Origin: Delphinapterus leucas
Taxonomy: Eukaryota > Chordata > Mammalia > Artiodactyla > Monodontidae
Assembly (NCBI RefSeq): GCF_002288925.2
Contig: NW_022098076.1
Span: forward strand, 86,374,964 to 86,438,963
DNA length: 64,000 nt
Direction: 5' to 3'
This document shows, piece by piece, positions 47,053-58,780 of this stretch (its first letter is position 1; each line of letters starts with the position of its first letter). The position numbers were made by a program, and so were the translations under genes. The notes beneath the pieces were generated by a model, which was given only the letters and a program-made list of their open reading frames with translations, did not search any database and was not told the DNA's origin.

Positions 47053-47119
47053 CGCATAAATATTTCTAAGAGAGGTGCGGCTTCCCCAAAGAAATGTGGA
47101 CAGTTACTGCTATTATAAC

Positions 47120-47455
47120 AGGGATTTTTTGGGGGGAGGGTGTTTGATTTTTATTTTATAAAAATTTTATATAAAATTTTATTGTATAAAAATTTTTATA
47201 CAATTTTTAAAGGTTACTTTCCACTTACAGTTATTACAAAATATTGGCTATATTCCCTGTGTTGTACAATACATCCTTGAGCCTATCTTATACCTGATAG
47301 TTTGTACCTCCTTCTTCCCCACCCCTGAATTGCCCCTCCCTCTCCCCCTCCCCACTGGTAACCACTAGTTTGTTCTCTAGATCTGTGAGTCTGCTTCTTT
47401 TTTGGTTATATTCACCAGTTTGTTGTGTTTTTTAGATTCCACATGTGAGTATAAC
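47120..47455 (-). mobile_element. L1 3' end, antisense
   Basis: CAAAATATTGGCTATATTCC, GTGTTGTACAATACATCCTT and CTGGTAACCACTAGTTTGTT. An AT-rich inverted stretch (TATAAAATTTTATTGTATAA) lies at its start. Confidence 0.8.
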
Positions 47456-47459
47456 AGGG

Positions 47460-48911
47460 AATTTTAAAAACACAGGCTGTGGGTAACTGAGTGAAAACCC
47501 AAGTACATTTTGTATTCTGTTAAGTTGGCAGAGGGGCAAAAGTGGTACAGTTTTAGGGGAGAAAATTCTACCTCCCTGAGATGGGTTATTTAACAATTGT
47601 TTTCTTCCTACTTTCTCATGGCAATTAAGTACCCAGACAAGGCGCTCACAGCAGCAAATAGTCTCGTGACTCCTTTTAGGCTACGGAGCAAAGTAGCTCT
47701 CAACCTCCCATCACCTTATCAACGCTGTGAGCTCTTCCTGCCTGCAATCTCCACTTCGCTACATAGAAAAATAATGCCCTCCCAACCCCGCGCTTGCCTC
47801 CCGCTAGAGGAACTTCCTGTGATGCCCTGGAATCTCCCAAATGGTGGGGAAGAAGGGGACTCTGGCTGTCCTCCCCCCCTCACTCCTTCTGGAACAGCTC
47901 CATAGCCATAGCTTAATGACAGATTCTTTCTTTTCTGTTTTACTAAACCTGGATTCATATCGGATCAGACTTTAACCCCCATCCACACACCCTTAACACT
48001 CAGTCTTGGATTTCCAGGGACATCTGTGAAATCAAACGCAGTCTCCTTCCTGGCAGATGAAGAGCCTGTCAAAGTTGTGTCTGGTGGCTGGCAGGCAGGC
48101 GGAGGGCCTGTGCTTCTGTGCGGCTCCCGCTGCCTCGTTTCGCCCGGAAGTTACAGACTTCACTCCGGGCCAGGTTTTCAGTGACAGGTTAATACCACGT
48201 GTATACATACGGCAGCTGTGTGTGTGCACAGCATAACTGCGTAGATACCAAATTGCAACCCATTTGTAACATCGATGCAAAATGCCAACAGCTTAAAAAA
48301 TTTCACGTGTAATGTTTTATCAACTGAGTTCTGAAAGCTTATGGGCATGTATAATAATCTAGATTCAACATGAATCAGTAAGAACACATATATGGCCATT
48401 TGAAAACTTACTATCTGTATAAAAGATAACAAGATAAATACAGATGCTAAAAGCTAAATAATTAAAAATGAGTTGTTAATATGTTGGCTACTGTAAAGTA
48501 ATAGTTAAATAACATAGGTTATTAGATTATTTCAATACTTATTTGTCCTCAAAATTTGAGTGCCTTATTACCTTATTATAATTACTTTTACTAAAATAGG
48601 AGCAGTATCGTCAACCTAAAATCCTGCGCGGCACCAGCACTCTCATTTTGCCTCTCTCCCGCCTCAATAGGGAGGCGATGATGGTTTGCCTCTGCCTCTG
48701 TTGACAGCTTTCATGTGGACAGATAAATCTGCTTCGTTCGTGACATATTTCAGAGTAAAATGTCACAGCATTTTATACTTTTGCCTTTTCTCATCTCTTC
48801 ACTCAAAAGCGTTTCTACTCGTCTCTCATTCACCATTGTAATTGTAAAAGTAAAATACTGATACTTTCTGATGATTTATATATTTAGTGTTATAAGAACA
48901 ATCTATTTATT
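47460..48911. other. Unassigned intergenic DNA
   Basis: Nothing recognised; 47.6-47.9 kb is moderately GC-rich. Confidence 0.4.
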
Positions 48912-49259
48912 ATTTTTTTTAATTAATTCACTTATTTATTTATTTTTGGCTGCGTTGGGTCTTCATTGCCGCGTGAGGGCTTTCTCTAGTTGAGGTGAGC
49001 GGGGGCTACTCTTCCTTGCGGTGCACGGGCTTCCCATTGCGGTGGTTTCTCTTGTTGCGGAGCACGGGCTCTAGGCGCACGGGCTTCAGTAGCTGTGGCA
49101 CGCGGGCTCAGTAGTTGTGGCTCGCAGGCTCTAGAGCGCAGGCTCAGTAGCTGTGGCACGTGGGATTAGTTGCTCCATGGCATGTGGGATCTTCCTGGAC
49201 CAGGGCTTGAATCCGCATTGGCAGGCGGATTCTTAACCACTGTGCCACCAGGGAAGTCC
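48912..49259 (-). repeat. CHR-type SINE, long form
   Basis: AAGAACAATCTATTTA / AAGAACAATTTATTA flanks; end CCACCAGGGAAGTCC. Confidence 0.93.
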
Positions 49260-50110
49260 AAGAACAATTTATTAACAATAGCAAATGTGAATATTTAATT
49301 TATAAACTAAAAAATAAATATATTATACTCAATGTCAACTTCTATTGCTGCTTTTTTTCCTGAACAGGTTGGCATAGTACATGCATTAAACCTCGATTAT
49401 ATGGAATCCACAATGTTTTGTTTTATTGAGTAGGGCCAAGAATTTAGGCTGTGATTATATTTGGGGGAGGGGTGGGAAGCAGGGGTCGGGTCAAATCACT
49501 AGTTACCACTTGTTGCTGTTTTCTGAGTTGCTTGTGTACAAGATGGTCATCAGCCCTCATTTATTACCCAAACCAACTGCCCAGCTGCTGAAGAATAATA
49601 TCAAAGGACCTTACATAAAACATCTGTGCAGCATAGTTTTTTGCTCTGAGCTTTAGTGTAATGACCTCTATCTTCAGTTTGTGTTGTGATATGATACAGT
49701 GTGAGAGAGAATCCAAGCTTTTCCACTCTGAACAGTTGGCTTCCACTTGAAATGGATGCCTTTGGTTGGATGTTAAACAGACAGGCTACCACCATACTAA
49801 AGAAAGGTGTGCACCTGCAGTTAAAAGCATTCTATTACGTAGCAGGTCATTTTACAAAGTAAAATTAACATCTTAGCTTTACATGTTTATTGTTTTGAAA
49901 TGAGATCGTCTGCACACTGGGATAGCATTCTTTTGCCCTGGCAACATGGAACCCTCAGGGATGGGAGCTACGAAGGACTTGCTGTTTCCTGCTTATCACG
50001 TTCCCTCAGAGATCTTCATTCAGAAAAGCTATTTTCCATTGGGAAATCTGTTCTGCCCATCCAGAAAGTCTGAGAGCCATACATAGATCATGGTCACGGA
50101 CTGAGTTGGA
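49260..50110. other. Unassigned intergenic DNA
   Basis: Nothing recognised. Confidence 0.35.
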
Positions 50111-50119
50111 ATAACCTTA

Positions 50120-50510
50120 GGAACAATAATAATAATAGCAACTTCCATTGATTGTCTACTGGTTACCAAGAAATAAACAGGTAATAACCGATTTAATTCT
50201 TACGGCAACCCTTGAAGGTAAGTGATGATATTTCTGTCTTATAGACCAGGGGTCTATAAACTATGGCATACATCTAATCTAACCAGCCACCTGTTTCTGT
50301 ATATGAAGTTTTATTGTGCCACGGTTTATGACACAGTGACAGAGTTAGATAGCCACAATATAGACTGTATGGCCGGCAAGGCCCAAATTATTCTCAGGAA
50401 GGGCAAGTTAATTTTCCAAAGGTTTTATGACTAATAAGTGGTAAAGCTGAGATTCAACTCTATGCCTACTGAGTCTATGTTCTTAACCACAAACGCCACA
50501 CCACCTCTCC
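50120..50510 (-). repeat. MIR SINE split by another old repeat
   Basis: Left half TTAATTCTTACGGCAACCCT, right half ATAAGTGGTAAAGCTGAGAT belong to one antisense MIR. Between them (about 50248-50390) is a different repeat (GGTCTATAAACTATGGCATA to AGACTGTATGGCCGGCAAGG), likely a DNA-transposon fragment. Confidence 0.65.
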
Positions 50511-52048
50511 TTTCAGAGCCAAAACCACGTTTGGCCAGTGCAACTTGAAAAGGTGATGGAATTTGCCCAAGGTCATATTTGAAATTATAAAGGGGAGGAC
50601 CTTGAGTGTACTATGAGAGACCATACTAATTTAGTTGGCCAGAGAATGTTCCAAGCTTTTAATGAACTAAATTATTACCCATTTTTCTATAAATAAATAT
50701 TGTAAACTTATTTAAATACTAATAAATATATTCTTCTTCAAGGCCCTTACATGCTCTTAGGGAAAACCGGGGAAAGGACTGAATAACAGAGTGGAACATG
50801 GCTCACTGGGACCTTCCCAAACTCAGTCCTCTCTTCTTCCTGATACTTTCCTCCACTGGGGACCAGGCCTTCCCAAGGAACTCGCACCTCTTTCCACTTC
50901 ACCTGACAATGGGAGAGGCTACCCAGTGCCAATTTGAGACCTTCGGCCTGACTCTCTCTGTTTTCATTGTCAGAAGTCCACACAGTTCATCTGTAGCATC
51001 TTTAATGCATTGCCAGTGATCTGCTCTCTGCCCTGACTCAGTTTCCCTTTCTTAGACGCTGATGGCTCATTAGCTTTAAAAAAGGGAGATTAGAAATCTC
51101 GCTTTCTTAGCTCACAGCTGCACCATCTAAGCCTAAACATGAAGAAAAAGATGAATCAGAAATCTACTAAAAGAGTGTAAATATGAAACAAAATATGACT
51201 CAAAAGCTATCTATTCCACGGCTTTATCATGTTAAAATTTTACCTTTTTGGTACCTTCTAAGTTGTGGCATCATTTTAAGAGACATCATTCAGAGTCTAA
51301 AGAAAGAGGAATTGAATATTTTAAATGTAAATGTGATGAGTTCATTAAAAGCCAAAAATTGATTGTTATAGCTTTTCAACCCAGAGAGGCAAAGCCATTG
51401 AAGTACCCTGCAGGGTAGGTGACTGTGCAGGGTACTTCATCACAGGAAGTGCCTCTGGCACCCAGAGAAAGGCAATGTAAGCCTTACAGCTGACACTGCT
51501 GAATGCTGGCTGGATGGAGAGTCCGCAGAAGAAATTACAGCAGCGCCACTTTGTAATGATACAGTAGCTTGTCAGATCAAAGATTTAGCTGCAAACGGGA
51601 AGGCTGAGTTAATATCTTCTCTGCAGAATCGTACTTCTGTCTCACAAATGGACAAATCAATAGATGTGGCTGGACTCGCTGTTTTGCTTGTGTTCATCTA
51701 GTATCACACCAACTAGACAAAGATCTTTTATGTGAATGCTTGGAAGCAAACACAAGGGGTGCTGAACCATTCAAAATCCTGAATAACTCGATTCACTCTC
51801 GTGGTTGATCCCGGAGCAGCTGTGTTGAGGTTTGCACTGATGGTGCAGCAGCAGTGGTAGGTGCTGCTAATGCCTCGGCACGAGTCAAAGCCGCGCCACC
51901 AAAACGCACCAGAGGTCATTGTATTTTCCATTGCTATGCTTGCGGTCAAATAATGGCCAGATTCACTTAAGGTCATCCTTGAGGAAACAGTAAAAATGAC
52001 CACCTTTTATGAAGTCTTTACTCTTGACTGCACATCTTTTTAATATCC

Positions 52049-52629
52049 TGTGTGACAAAATTGTTACCAAGCCAAACTTGGGTCCACTTGAGCAGCAAAG
52101 CCAATCTACTGACAACCGGGTTGTGGTGAAGGAAAGTGCAGTGTTTATTGCAGGGTACCACGCAAGGAGAACAGGCAGCTCATGCTTAAAAGACCCCAAT
52201 TCTGATAGCTTTCGGGGAAGGGTTTTTAAAGACAGTGTGAGGGAGGGGGTCACAGGGTGTGTGGTCAGCTCACGCACAATTCTCTGATTGGTTGATGGTG
52301 ACGTAATAGGATGAAGTTTTGGGAATCTCAGTCATCAACCTTCTGGTTCCATCTCGTCTGGGGTCTACATGCTGGTGGTCAGCATGCAGTTAACTTCTTC
52401 CACCTGGTGGGGGTTTTAGTATCTGCAAAACAACTCAAGGATATGGCTTGGGAAATTATCTATAGCCCTTGATGAAGAACTAAAGGTCCTTGACTTTGTT
52501 TTATGGCTAACCCATTATTATTTTTGACTTGCTTGACTGCTTTCCTTTCTTTCTGCATTTTCTCAGTTCTCTGATTAAATTTGCTCTTTGGAACGCAGGG
52601 AAGGCCTAGCAGGCTAGAGCTTTTTTACA
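52049..52629 (-). mobile_element. Solo LTR (ERV1-like) inside the hAT fossil
   Basis: Read on the - strand, the element starts TGTAAAAAAG and ends TTTTGTCACA, the TG...CA ends of an LTR. It contains CAATCAGAG (52275-52290), a TTTAAAAA TATA-like box (near 52225) and CAATAAACACTGCAC (near 52145) as the polyadenylation signal, in the order expected for a U3-R-U5 unit. No internal retroviral gene is attached, so it looks like a solo LTR. The flanks do not give a clear short duplication. Confidence 0.65.
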
Positions 52630-52651
52630 AATAAGAGGTGAGGGATGTGGG

Positions 52652-52680
52652 GTGGGGGTGGGGGTGGGGTGGGGTGTCCC
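52652..52680. repeat. GGGGT/GGGTG simple repeat
   Basis: A run of GGTGGGGGT-type units next to the LTR end. Confidence 0.7.
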
Positions 52681-52985
52681 TGGGAAGGCCCTGCAGGGTC
52701 CTGCTTGGTTTCGAAATGGAAAATATGCACAAGGCACATTAGCTGCAAATCGAAGTCCATTGCTTGTCTTGAGGAAAAGCACTCGTGTAACTGAGTTGCA
52801 AACTCAACTATGGATTTCTCGTGAAATACCATGTTCATGTTTGGCAGATACATTATTGAAAATGAGGCTGTCACTTCAAGAAAAATAACTGCAGTATTTG
52901 TTGCCAATGATAATATTTAAGCTTTCCAAAGGAAATAAGAATTCTGGAAAACTTATATCAACCTCCATGAGCTTGTCCACTTCCC

Positions 52986-53223
52986 AGTTGAGATATAATT
53001 CACATACCATAAAATTCGCCCTTTTAAAGTATATAATTCAATGGTTTTTATATATTCAAAAATTTGTGAAACTATCACCATTATCTAGTTTTGTCACCCC
53101 CAAAAGATACCACGTGCCAATTCCTCTCTTCTCCTAGCCTCTGGCAACCACTAATATACTTTCCGTCTATGGATTTGCATATTCTGGACATTTCATATAA
53201 ATGGAACTACACAATTATCATAT
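52986..53223 (-). mobile_element. L1 3' end fragment, antisense, inside the hAT fossil
   Basis: Carries the typical old L1 3' signature on the + strand: TTGAGATATAATTCACATACC, then CTGGCAACCACTAATATAC and TCTGGACATTTCATATAAATG. It separates two pieces of the hAT transposase. Confidence 0.75.
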
Positions 53224-53699
53224 GATTTAAAAAAATATTGTTTGAGATATGAAAACATTTGGAAGATCTACAAAACTCAGTAGATTAGTATTTTTCCAAA
53301 TTACGAAAGCATTATGTTACAAAATCCGAAATGGGCAAAAGAGCCATTCACAGTGCAAAACAGGCTTTTAATGGAACGTTTTACAAAAAGTTATATGATA
53401 TGGTGTCAGATTACACAGTGCAAATAACCTTTAAGAAATACCACTTGTTGAGTTTTGTTGTGGTATCAAAAAAAAAAACAACCAAACTGCAATTATCTGA
53501 AAAGACTATTAAAATAAATACTCCTCTCTTTCCAACTACATATAGGTATGAGGCTGAATTTCCTTCATATATGTCAATCAAAACCATATATCAAAACAGA
53601 TTGAATGTAGAAGCAAACATAAGAACCCAGCTATCTTCTATTTTGCCAGATATTAAAGAAATTGCAAAAATGTAAAAAAATGCTGCTATTCTTACTAAA

Positions 53700-55200
53700 A
53701 AAATGTTTGGGAAATATGGTTACTTTTCAAAAAATGTTATTTATATTAACATAGTAGGCTCATTATTATTTTAAAATGAAGCAATACTAAATAATTTTTT
53801 AAATTTCTCAGTTTCACTTTCTAATATGGTAAATATCAATAAGATACAGCCTACAAAAACAAAAGATCTTTGGGACTTCATTGGTTTTCAGGACTGTAGC
53901 ATGGACCTGAGACCCAAGAGTTTGAGAACTGTAAGTTTAGCACTTGTTGTCTGCATCTTTCATTTGACAAATAGACATACCTTAGGGATAGTTCTGCATT
54001 CGTTTTATTGAACCTCTCTGTGTCTTTTCTATTATTAATTACAGTTTCATTTAAACAGGTTACAAGTCTCATCTCCCTTAGCTTTGTTATTGCATCACCA
54101 CTTCCAGCAATAGCAGCTTCCTCTGCACGTGGGCCGCTCAAGGGCAGGCACTTGGCATCAGCCTGCCTTGTTCTAATAGGATCCCAGTTTACATCTGTCG
54201 AATGGAAGGAGACTAGGGAGACAGACAGTGGAATAAAAATACTATACACTAGGAGTGCTCCATGGATAGTAATTAATCAGAATGTCATATGCGTAAAAGG
54301 AGATAATCAATGTGAGGGAGTCAGGAAAAGCATTTGAAATTGATTGGAGGTGGGGAGGAGTGTTTATCACAATATTACACACTATGGTCAAAAATTAGAA
54401 GCAACCTAAATGGCTAACAATTGGGAATTTGTTTTTAAAACATTATAGTTTATACAATCATTAAAAATGATGTTGCAGATAGGTATTTGCCATCTGGAGT
54501 TTTTTTGACTTAAACTGACCGTTTTTCCTCCCTCCTCTCTGCCTCATCTCCTCACCCCTTAAAAAAAGAGTTGACAGAATAACATTATCAAAACTGTGTT
54601 TAATGCCTCAATTGTGCTGGAGTGAAAAAAATGGTTGAGACCACTGTACTGAAGATGCACATCTACTGATACAGAAAGATGTCCTTGATAGAGTGTTCAT
54701 GCAAAGAACAAATTATAATTTGCTTTATAATTATAATTTATAATAAAATTTAATTATAAATTATACTTTAAAAGTATAAAATTGTTTTTGAGAAACACAG
54801 GCACAAACAGTAAAAGGGTATAAAAGATATTGCAATGATTATATCTGGGTATTGGAAGTACATTTAAATTTTTTCTTCTTATTTTTACACTCACCTCAAT
54901 ATACTAATATATACTTATTTGCTTACCAAATTCAGTGTATTAATAAACATGTAACATAATACTTTTGTAACAGGAAAACAAATTATTTTTAATTTGTTAA
55001 AATATAACAGTAGCTCTCAAGCTTCTCTTTATCAAGGTGTTACACTCGTAGTCATTTATCAAAAGAAAAAAACAATGCTAATAAACTCACTTTTGCTTTT
55101 TCAAAAAAAAAGAAAGAAATCGATTGGAATGTTTTACACTTAAATATGCTGAGAGCTGGTCTCCAGTTTTAGTGAGCATAAAAATCAACTGATAAGCTTA
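53700..55200. other. Unassigned AT-rich intergenic DNA
   Basis: No gene recognised. 54700-54780 is a run of ATAATTTATAAT-type palindromic sequence. Confidence 0.4.
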
Positions 55201-55204
55201 TTTA

Positions 55205-55282
55205 TTGGGTGGGCAAAAAGTTCGTTTGGGTGTTTCTGTGACATCTTACGAAAAACCCGAACGAACTTTTTGGACAGTCCAA
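55205..55282. mobile_element. Mariner-type miniature element (near-palindrome)
   Basis: The two halves are inverted copies: left GCAAAAAGTTCGTTTGGGT and right, on the other strand, CCAAAAAGTTCGTTCGGGT, with a short spacer. The size of about 78 bp and the AAAAAGTTCGTT motif fit non-autonomous mariner elements of cetartiodactyls. Confidence 0.75.
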
Positions 55283-55379
55283 CACGAGGCAGATATCTTG
55301 GTCCCATCCTCCAAGATCCCAATTCATTAGGTTTTAAATAGCCCCAGGAATCTGCATTTAAAATAATTCTGGATACAAG

Positions 55380-55880
55380 TTTTAAATTGAAAAATCGTCA
55401 TGTGCATAAGGGAAAAAGTCAGGCCCACCCCAGAGCCCAAACTTCCCTCCCCAGAGCTGAACACTGTTAATGTTCCCTTCTGTTTCCTTCCAGAAATGTC
55501 CTATATATATATATACACAAGCCATATGAGTAACCTTTTTTGTAGTTAGCAAAAATGTAATTGGGGGTACATTAAACATGTCTTGCTTTTTTTCTCTTAG
55601 CAATATATCTTGGATACTGTTGTCTAATTTTACATATGAATCGGTCTTTTTTTTTTTAACAGCTGCATAAATACCATACTTTAACAGTTCCCATTGATGG
55701 ACATTTAAATTATTTCCAGTCTTTTATATAACAAACAATAAATCAAAAAATCCTTGTTCATTTGTCTTTGTTCATATGTAGGAAAAAATTTTAGAAATGC
55801 AGTTGCCGGATTATAGGGTGTGTGCATTTTAAATTTTGTAGCTGAACTTGGCCCTTCTAACAATCACGCTCAGTGATTCT
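55380..55880 (-). mobile_element. Old L1 3' end, antisense
   Basis: GCCCAAACTTCCCTCCCCAG, TCCCATTGATGGACATTTAA and TGCAGTTGCCGGATTATAGG are L1 3'UTR phrases in reverse. Confidence 0.65.
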
Positions 55881-56027
55881 CTCTCGGTGGTTTTATAACC
55901 ATACCTAGAGAAAGGGGAAAGAACCAAACGGATAATTATCACTTATATTTTAGGAGTTTTCCTCTTAAAGATAAGAAAATAAAGATTTTGTACAAAAACT
56001 CACTGACCATCTTTAAAGAGGACAAAA

Positions 56028-56033
56028 TTTATT
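56028..56033 (-). terminator. Candidate polyadenylation signal of SLC16A14
   Basis: AATAAA on the - strand, the last one in the mostly repeat-free tract after the SLC16A14 stop codon. Other AATAAA strings on this strand occur near 57.5 and 57.7 kb, so this choice is uncertain. Confidence 0.3.
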
Positions 56034-57974
56034 TAGTTGTATGTAAATGAAAAGTATTTGGATATGTGAGGGGAAACCTATAAAGCACATAACAAATATA
56101 CAATCAACCCTATATAATATCATCAGGATATATTTAAACAGGAAATAATGTATTTGCTGTAATTCTTTATAAGCATTCTCTTTTTTTTCTGTTGGCAACA
56201 TGAATATTGCAAGTAGGTTTTACTTTTGTCTTTGTAAAACGGGGACTTGATTTGGTAGAGATCACCGCTTCTAAAAATATGGTAAATCAACGAACAACTG
56301 GACAGACTGAACATAAGCAGGTCTCACTTGGATATTTAACTAAAGCTGGGTCATTGGATAAAAAGTTCGTATTTGTGATGCACAACTAGTAATGCAAGCA
56401 TCAAAATGCATCAGCTGTATAGCACCGTTCCCAGTATTTAACACCACCTCTTGTTAATTTGGTATTGTCAGTAAATGAAAGTAAGGGAGTAATGTAGTCA
56501 GTTTTAAAACACACAACATGTTTTTCAATCTATCATCCTAATTTAATGGTAAATATATAGAGAGAAAAACGTTGCCTCAGCATTTAAGATTACCTTTATC
56601 AAAAACAGAGAGCTGGGTTCTTTCACAGCAGCCAAAGATGTCATGATAACAAACGGGTCATTGTGTTGGACCAAATGGAGTATGACATGCAATTTATTAT
56701 CTATAATAATTTACAGGCAATTCTTTAATCATTGGAGGTAATATTGCATATGTTAGCCATGCTTTTGTTTCTCCTTTCCATTAGCCGCCTTTTATGATTA
56801 TTGTTATTTTGGCGGTCCCTTTCATTACCCAACCCCTCCCACTAGACATTAGAGCAGGAAATAGTGGAGATGAAACAAAAAGGAAACGTGTCCGTGTAAT
56901 CACTTGTTAACAGCTCTAAAGGGTTTGGTGGAGTAAAAGACTGAAATGGATGGCTAAAATTAGGCTGGGGTAACATTCTGTGACTCCAATTACTAGTACC
57001 ATTCCTGCCTCTAATTACCAAGGATAACTGAGAATGGTCTGTACTCACTTTAGATAAATTTGACCCAAGACACTGGCCATGATATTAAAGCATTTTTGTG
57101 TGTGTGTGATGAGCAAATTGTGAGTGGAAATTTAAATAGTTCTAAAATATGTGTAAACAAGTAAGGCAGCCAGAAATTTCAGAATGATTCTGGGAAGAAC
57201 ATTCTGCAGTGTGAAACATGTTTGGCTTAGAAAAATAGAGATCTCCGATAAAGGAAGAGCATTATGTGATATCATGGATCACAGTTATCTCCTGTTTGAA
57301 ATCAACCAAGAGAACTATTTTAAAAACTGTGCTGAGCTCAGGCAGATGAACTGTCCATAGAACAGCAAGACACTGGAGAAGGGCTATTTGTTACCACTAC
57401 TGCAATGTCAAGTGCACAGACATTTGGACCAAGGGCATTTTATTATCCTCACAACCTGACAGTCTCATATTTGGGATGAGTAACATGCTTGACAGATGAT
57501 TTAACCACCAACTTTACATGTTACCCAGCAATTAGTTTTCTATTTTATTTACTGGGCAGGAGAAACTCAGAAAAAATTTTTTCTATAGGCCTCAGATCGT
57601 GCTCATAAACTAAGAGGCCAATGAAATGAATAAAAGTGCTTGAATCGTAGCCCTTGATTCAGTGGTTGTATGCATGAATATGACTTTCACTAAGGAGATT
57701 ATTAATATTTATTTGTTAAGGTTTTGTCTCAAGGTTCAGTTTATAACTGGATAATATCGAATTAGGAGTAACGGCAAATGCTTTTCTTAGAGAAAGATTT
57801 AGAAATTGTATGCCCTAGCTGCAGAATTCTTTAATAAAAATATAAACTGTGTTTCTTTAATTGTACCAAATATATTACCTTTGAAGTTAGAGCCTGCTTT
57901 TGTTTTACACTGGTAGATCAACAGCTCCCTGTAACAATTTCTGAAATCCAGCATAGTCTGCTTAAAACCCATTT

Positions 57975-58383
57975 ACAGGTTTTCCCCACTATCTGAAAGC
58001 AGAGTGTTCTATGAAACCTTAACTGAAATGGCATAAAGCAAAGAAGCCATGACCTTAGGTCACATCTTGCTCATGGATGCACAAAATAAATCGAGATCAA
58101 GTACAGATGCTCACAGACACAGGTCAAAGCTATGGCGACTTGAGGCTGAATTGCGGAATGTGGTTCCCCGGAAGGAGCCTGAGGGCGCCACTCTTGCTGC
58201 TCCGGCCGAGCTGCCTCTATAAAGGTTCACAGCAAAACAAACGCGAACGTGGTTCCCCTTTTCTTTTTGTAAAAGCGAAAATCCTCCTTGGGTTTCTTCT
58301 GGTGAGTGAAAACAGGTACTAACGTAGGTCTTTCATAAAAGCAAAGCAGTGGAAAGCGCTTTCAAAAAGCAGGGGAGACCTGT
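57975..58383. mobile_element. Degraded DNA-transposon-like element with inverted ends
   Basis: The left end (CCCCACTATCTGAAAGC) and the complement of the right end (CCCCTGCTTTTTGAAAGC) are similar, like terminal inverted repeats. The inner ends carry ATGAAACCTT and ATGAAAGACCT. The family is not named. It lies in the probable 3'UTR of SLC16A14. Confidence 0.45.
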
Positions 58384-58780
58384 ATCTGTAAGATTTCCAG
58401 AAGCACTTAGATACCTTATTTTCATCTTAAAAAGAAGTAGTTGGGTTGAAAAGCTTTAATTCTTTGTTTTAAAAACTGTTTCTAAAACCCTAGTCTTAGT
58501 GGATGATGAGATACTTTTTAGAGGGCGTTTCTACCAATGATTTAATAGGCTGTCTTTGCAGGACACGGTCATCTCTAAGATGCATGTAGTCCTTAATGCC
58601 TCTCCCTGCACAGGAAGGCAGTGCTGCTTTCAAACGAAGCCATGACAAAGGCATTTACAAACGACTGTGCCAGTTATGGGACAACGTACTTTCCCATGAT
58701 ATGTCACAGGCTCCTCACAGCAACCATGTGAGGTAGGCATGAGTATGGCAAAGAAATCTTACATGGGACATAACAGGACA

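Larger units (their letters stand above)
46387..47075 (+). other. FBXO36: FBXO36 3'UTR (probable extent)
   Basis: This stretch follows the FBXO36 stop codon and contains no recognised repeat before about 47120. It has two candidate polyadenylation signals, AATAAA at 46673-46678 and at 47047-47052. Each is followed within about 30 nt by T- or GT-rich sequence. Which end is used cannot be told from sequence alone; the 3' limit given is an inference from the second signal. Confidence 0.5.
51235..53700 (+). mobile_element. Fossil hAT transposon with BED-type transposase, in three pieces
   Basis: Piece 1 (about 51235-52048) reads like the end of a BED zinc finger (HFKRHHSESKERGIEYF) and then the transposase core, with CTDGAAAVVGAANAS at about 51833 as the DGA-type motif. 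Piece 2 (about 52630-52985) continues the helical region. Piece 3 (about 53223-53700) holds the hAT C-terminal dimerisation region: LSEKTIKINTPLFPTTYRYE and NRLNVEANIRTQLSSILPDI at 53490-53665. The type resembles ZBED5/FAM200 and Charlie-group transposases. The pieces are split by an antisense LTR (52049-52629) and an antisense L1 3' end (52986-53223). Many stops show it is dead. Confidence 0.75.
56010..58780 (-). other. SLC16A14: Probable SLC16A14 3'UTR (extent inferred)
   Basis: The DNA after the SLC16A14 stop codon (toward lower coordinates) is AT-rich. Down to the old L1 fragment near 55.9 kb it contains one recognisable repeat, a DNA-transposon-like element at about 57975-58383. Several TTTATT strings on the + strand are AATAAA on the - strand; the last before the L1 is 56028-56033. 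A long 3'UTR ending near 56.0 kb is plausible but not proven. Confidence 0.4.

Noticed and set aside
52009..52287. Open frames of about 92-104 codons at 52.0-52.3 kb
   Set aside because: They fall within the antisense LTR and match no protein.
53331..53675. 114-codon open frame as a possible gene
   Set aside because: It is the C-terminal part of the hAT fossil and not a separate gene; upstream parts of the same transposase are full of stops.
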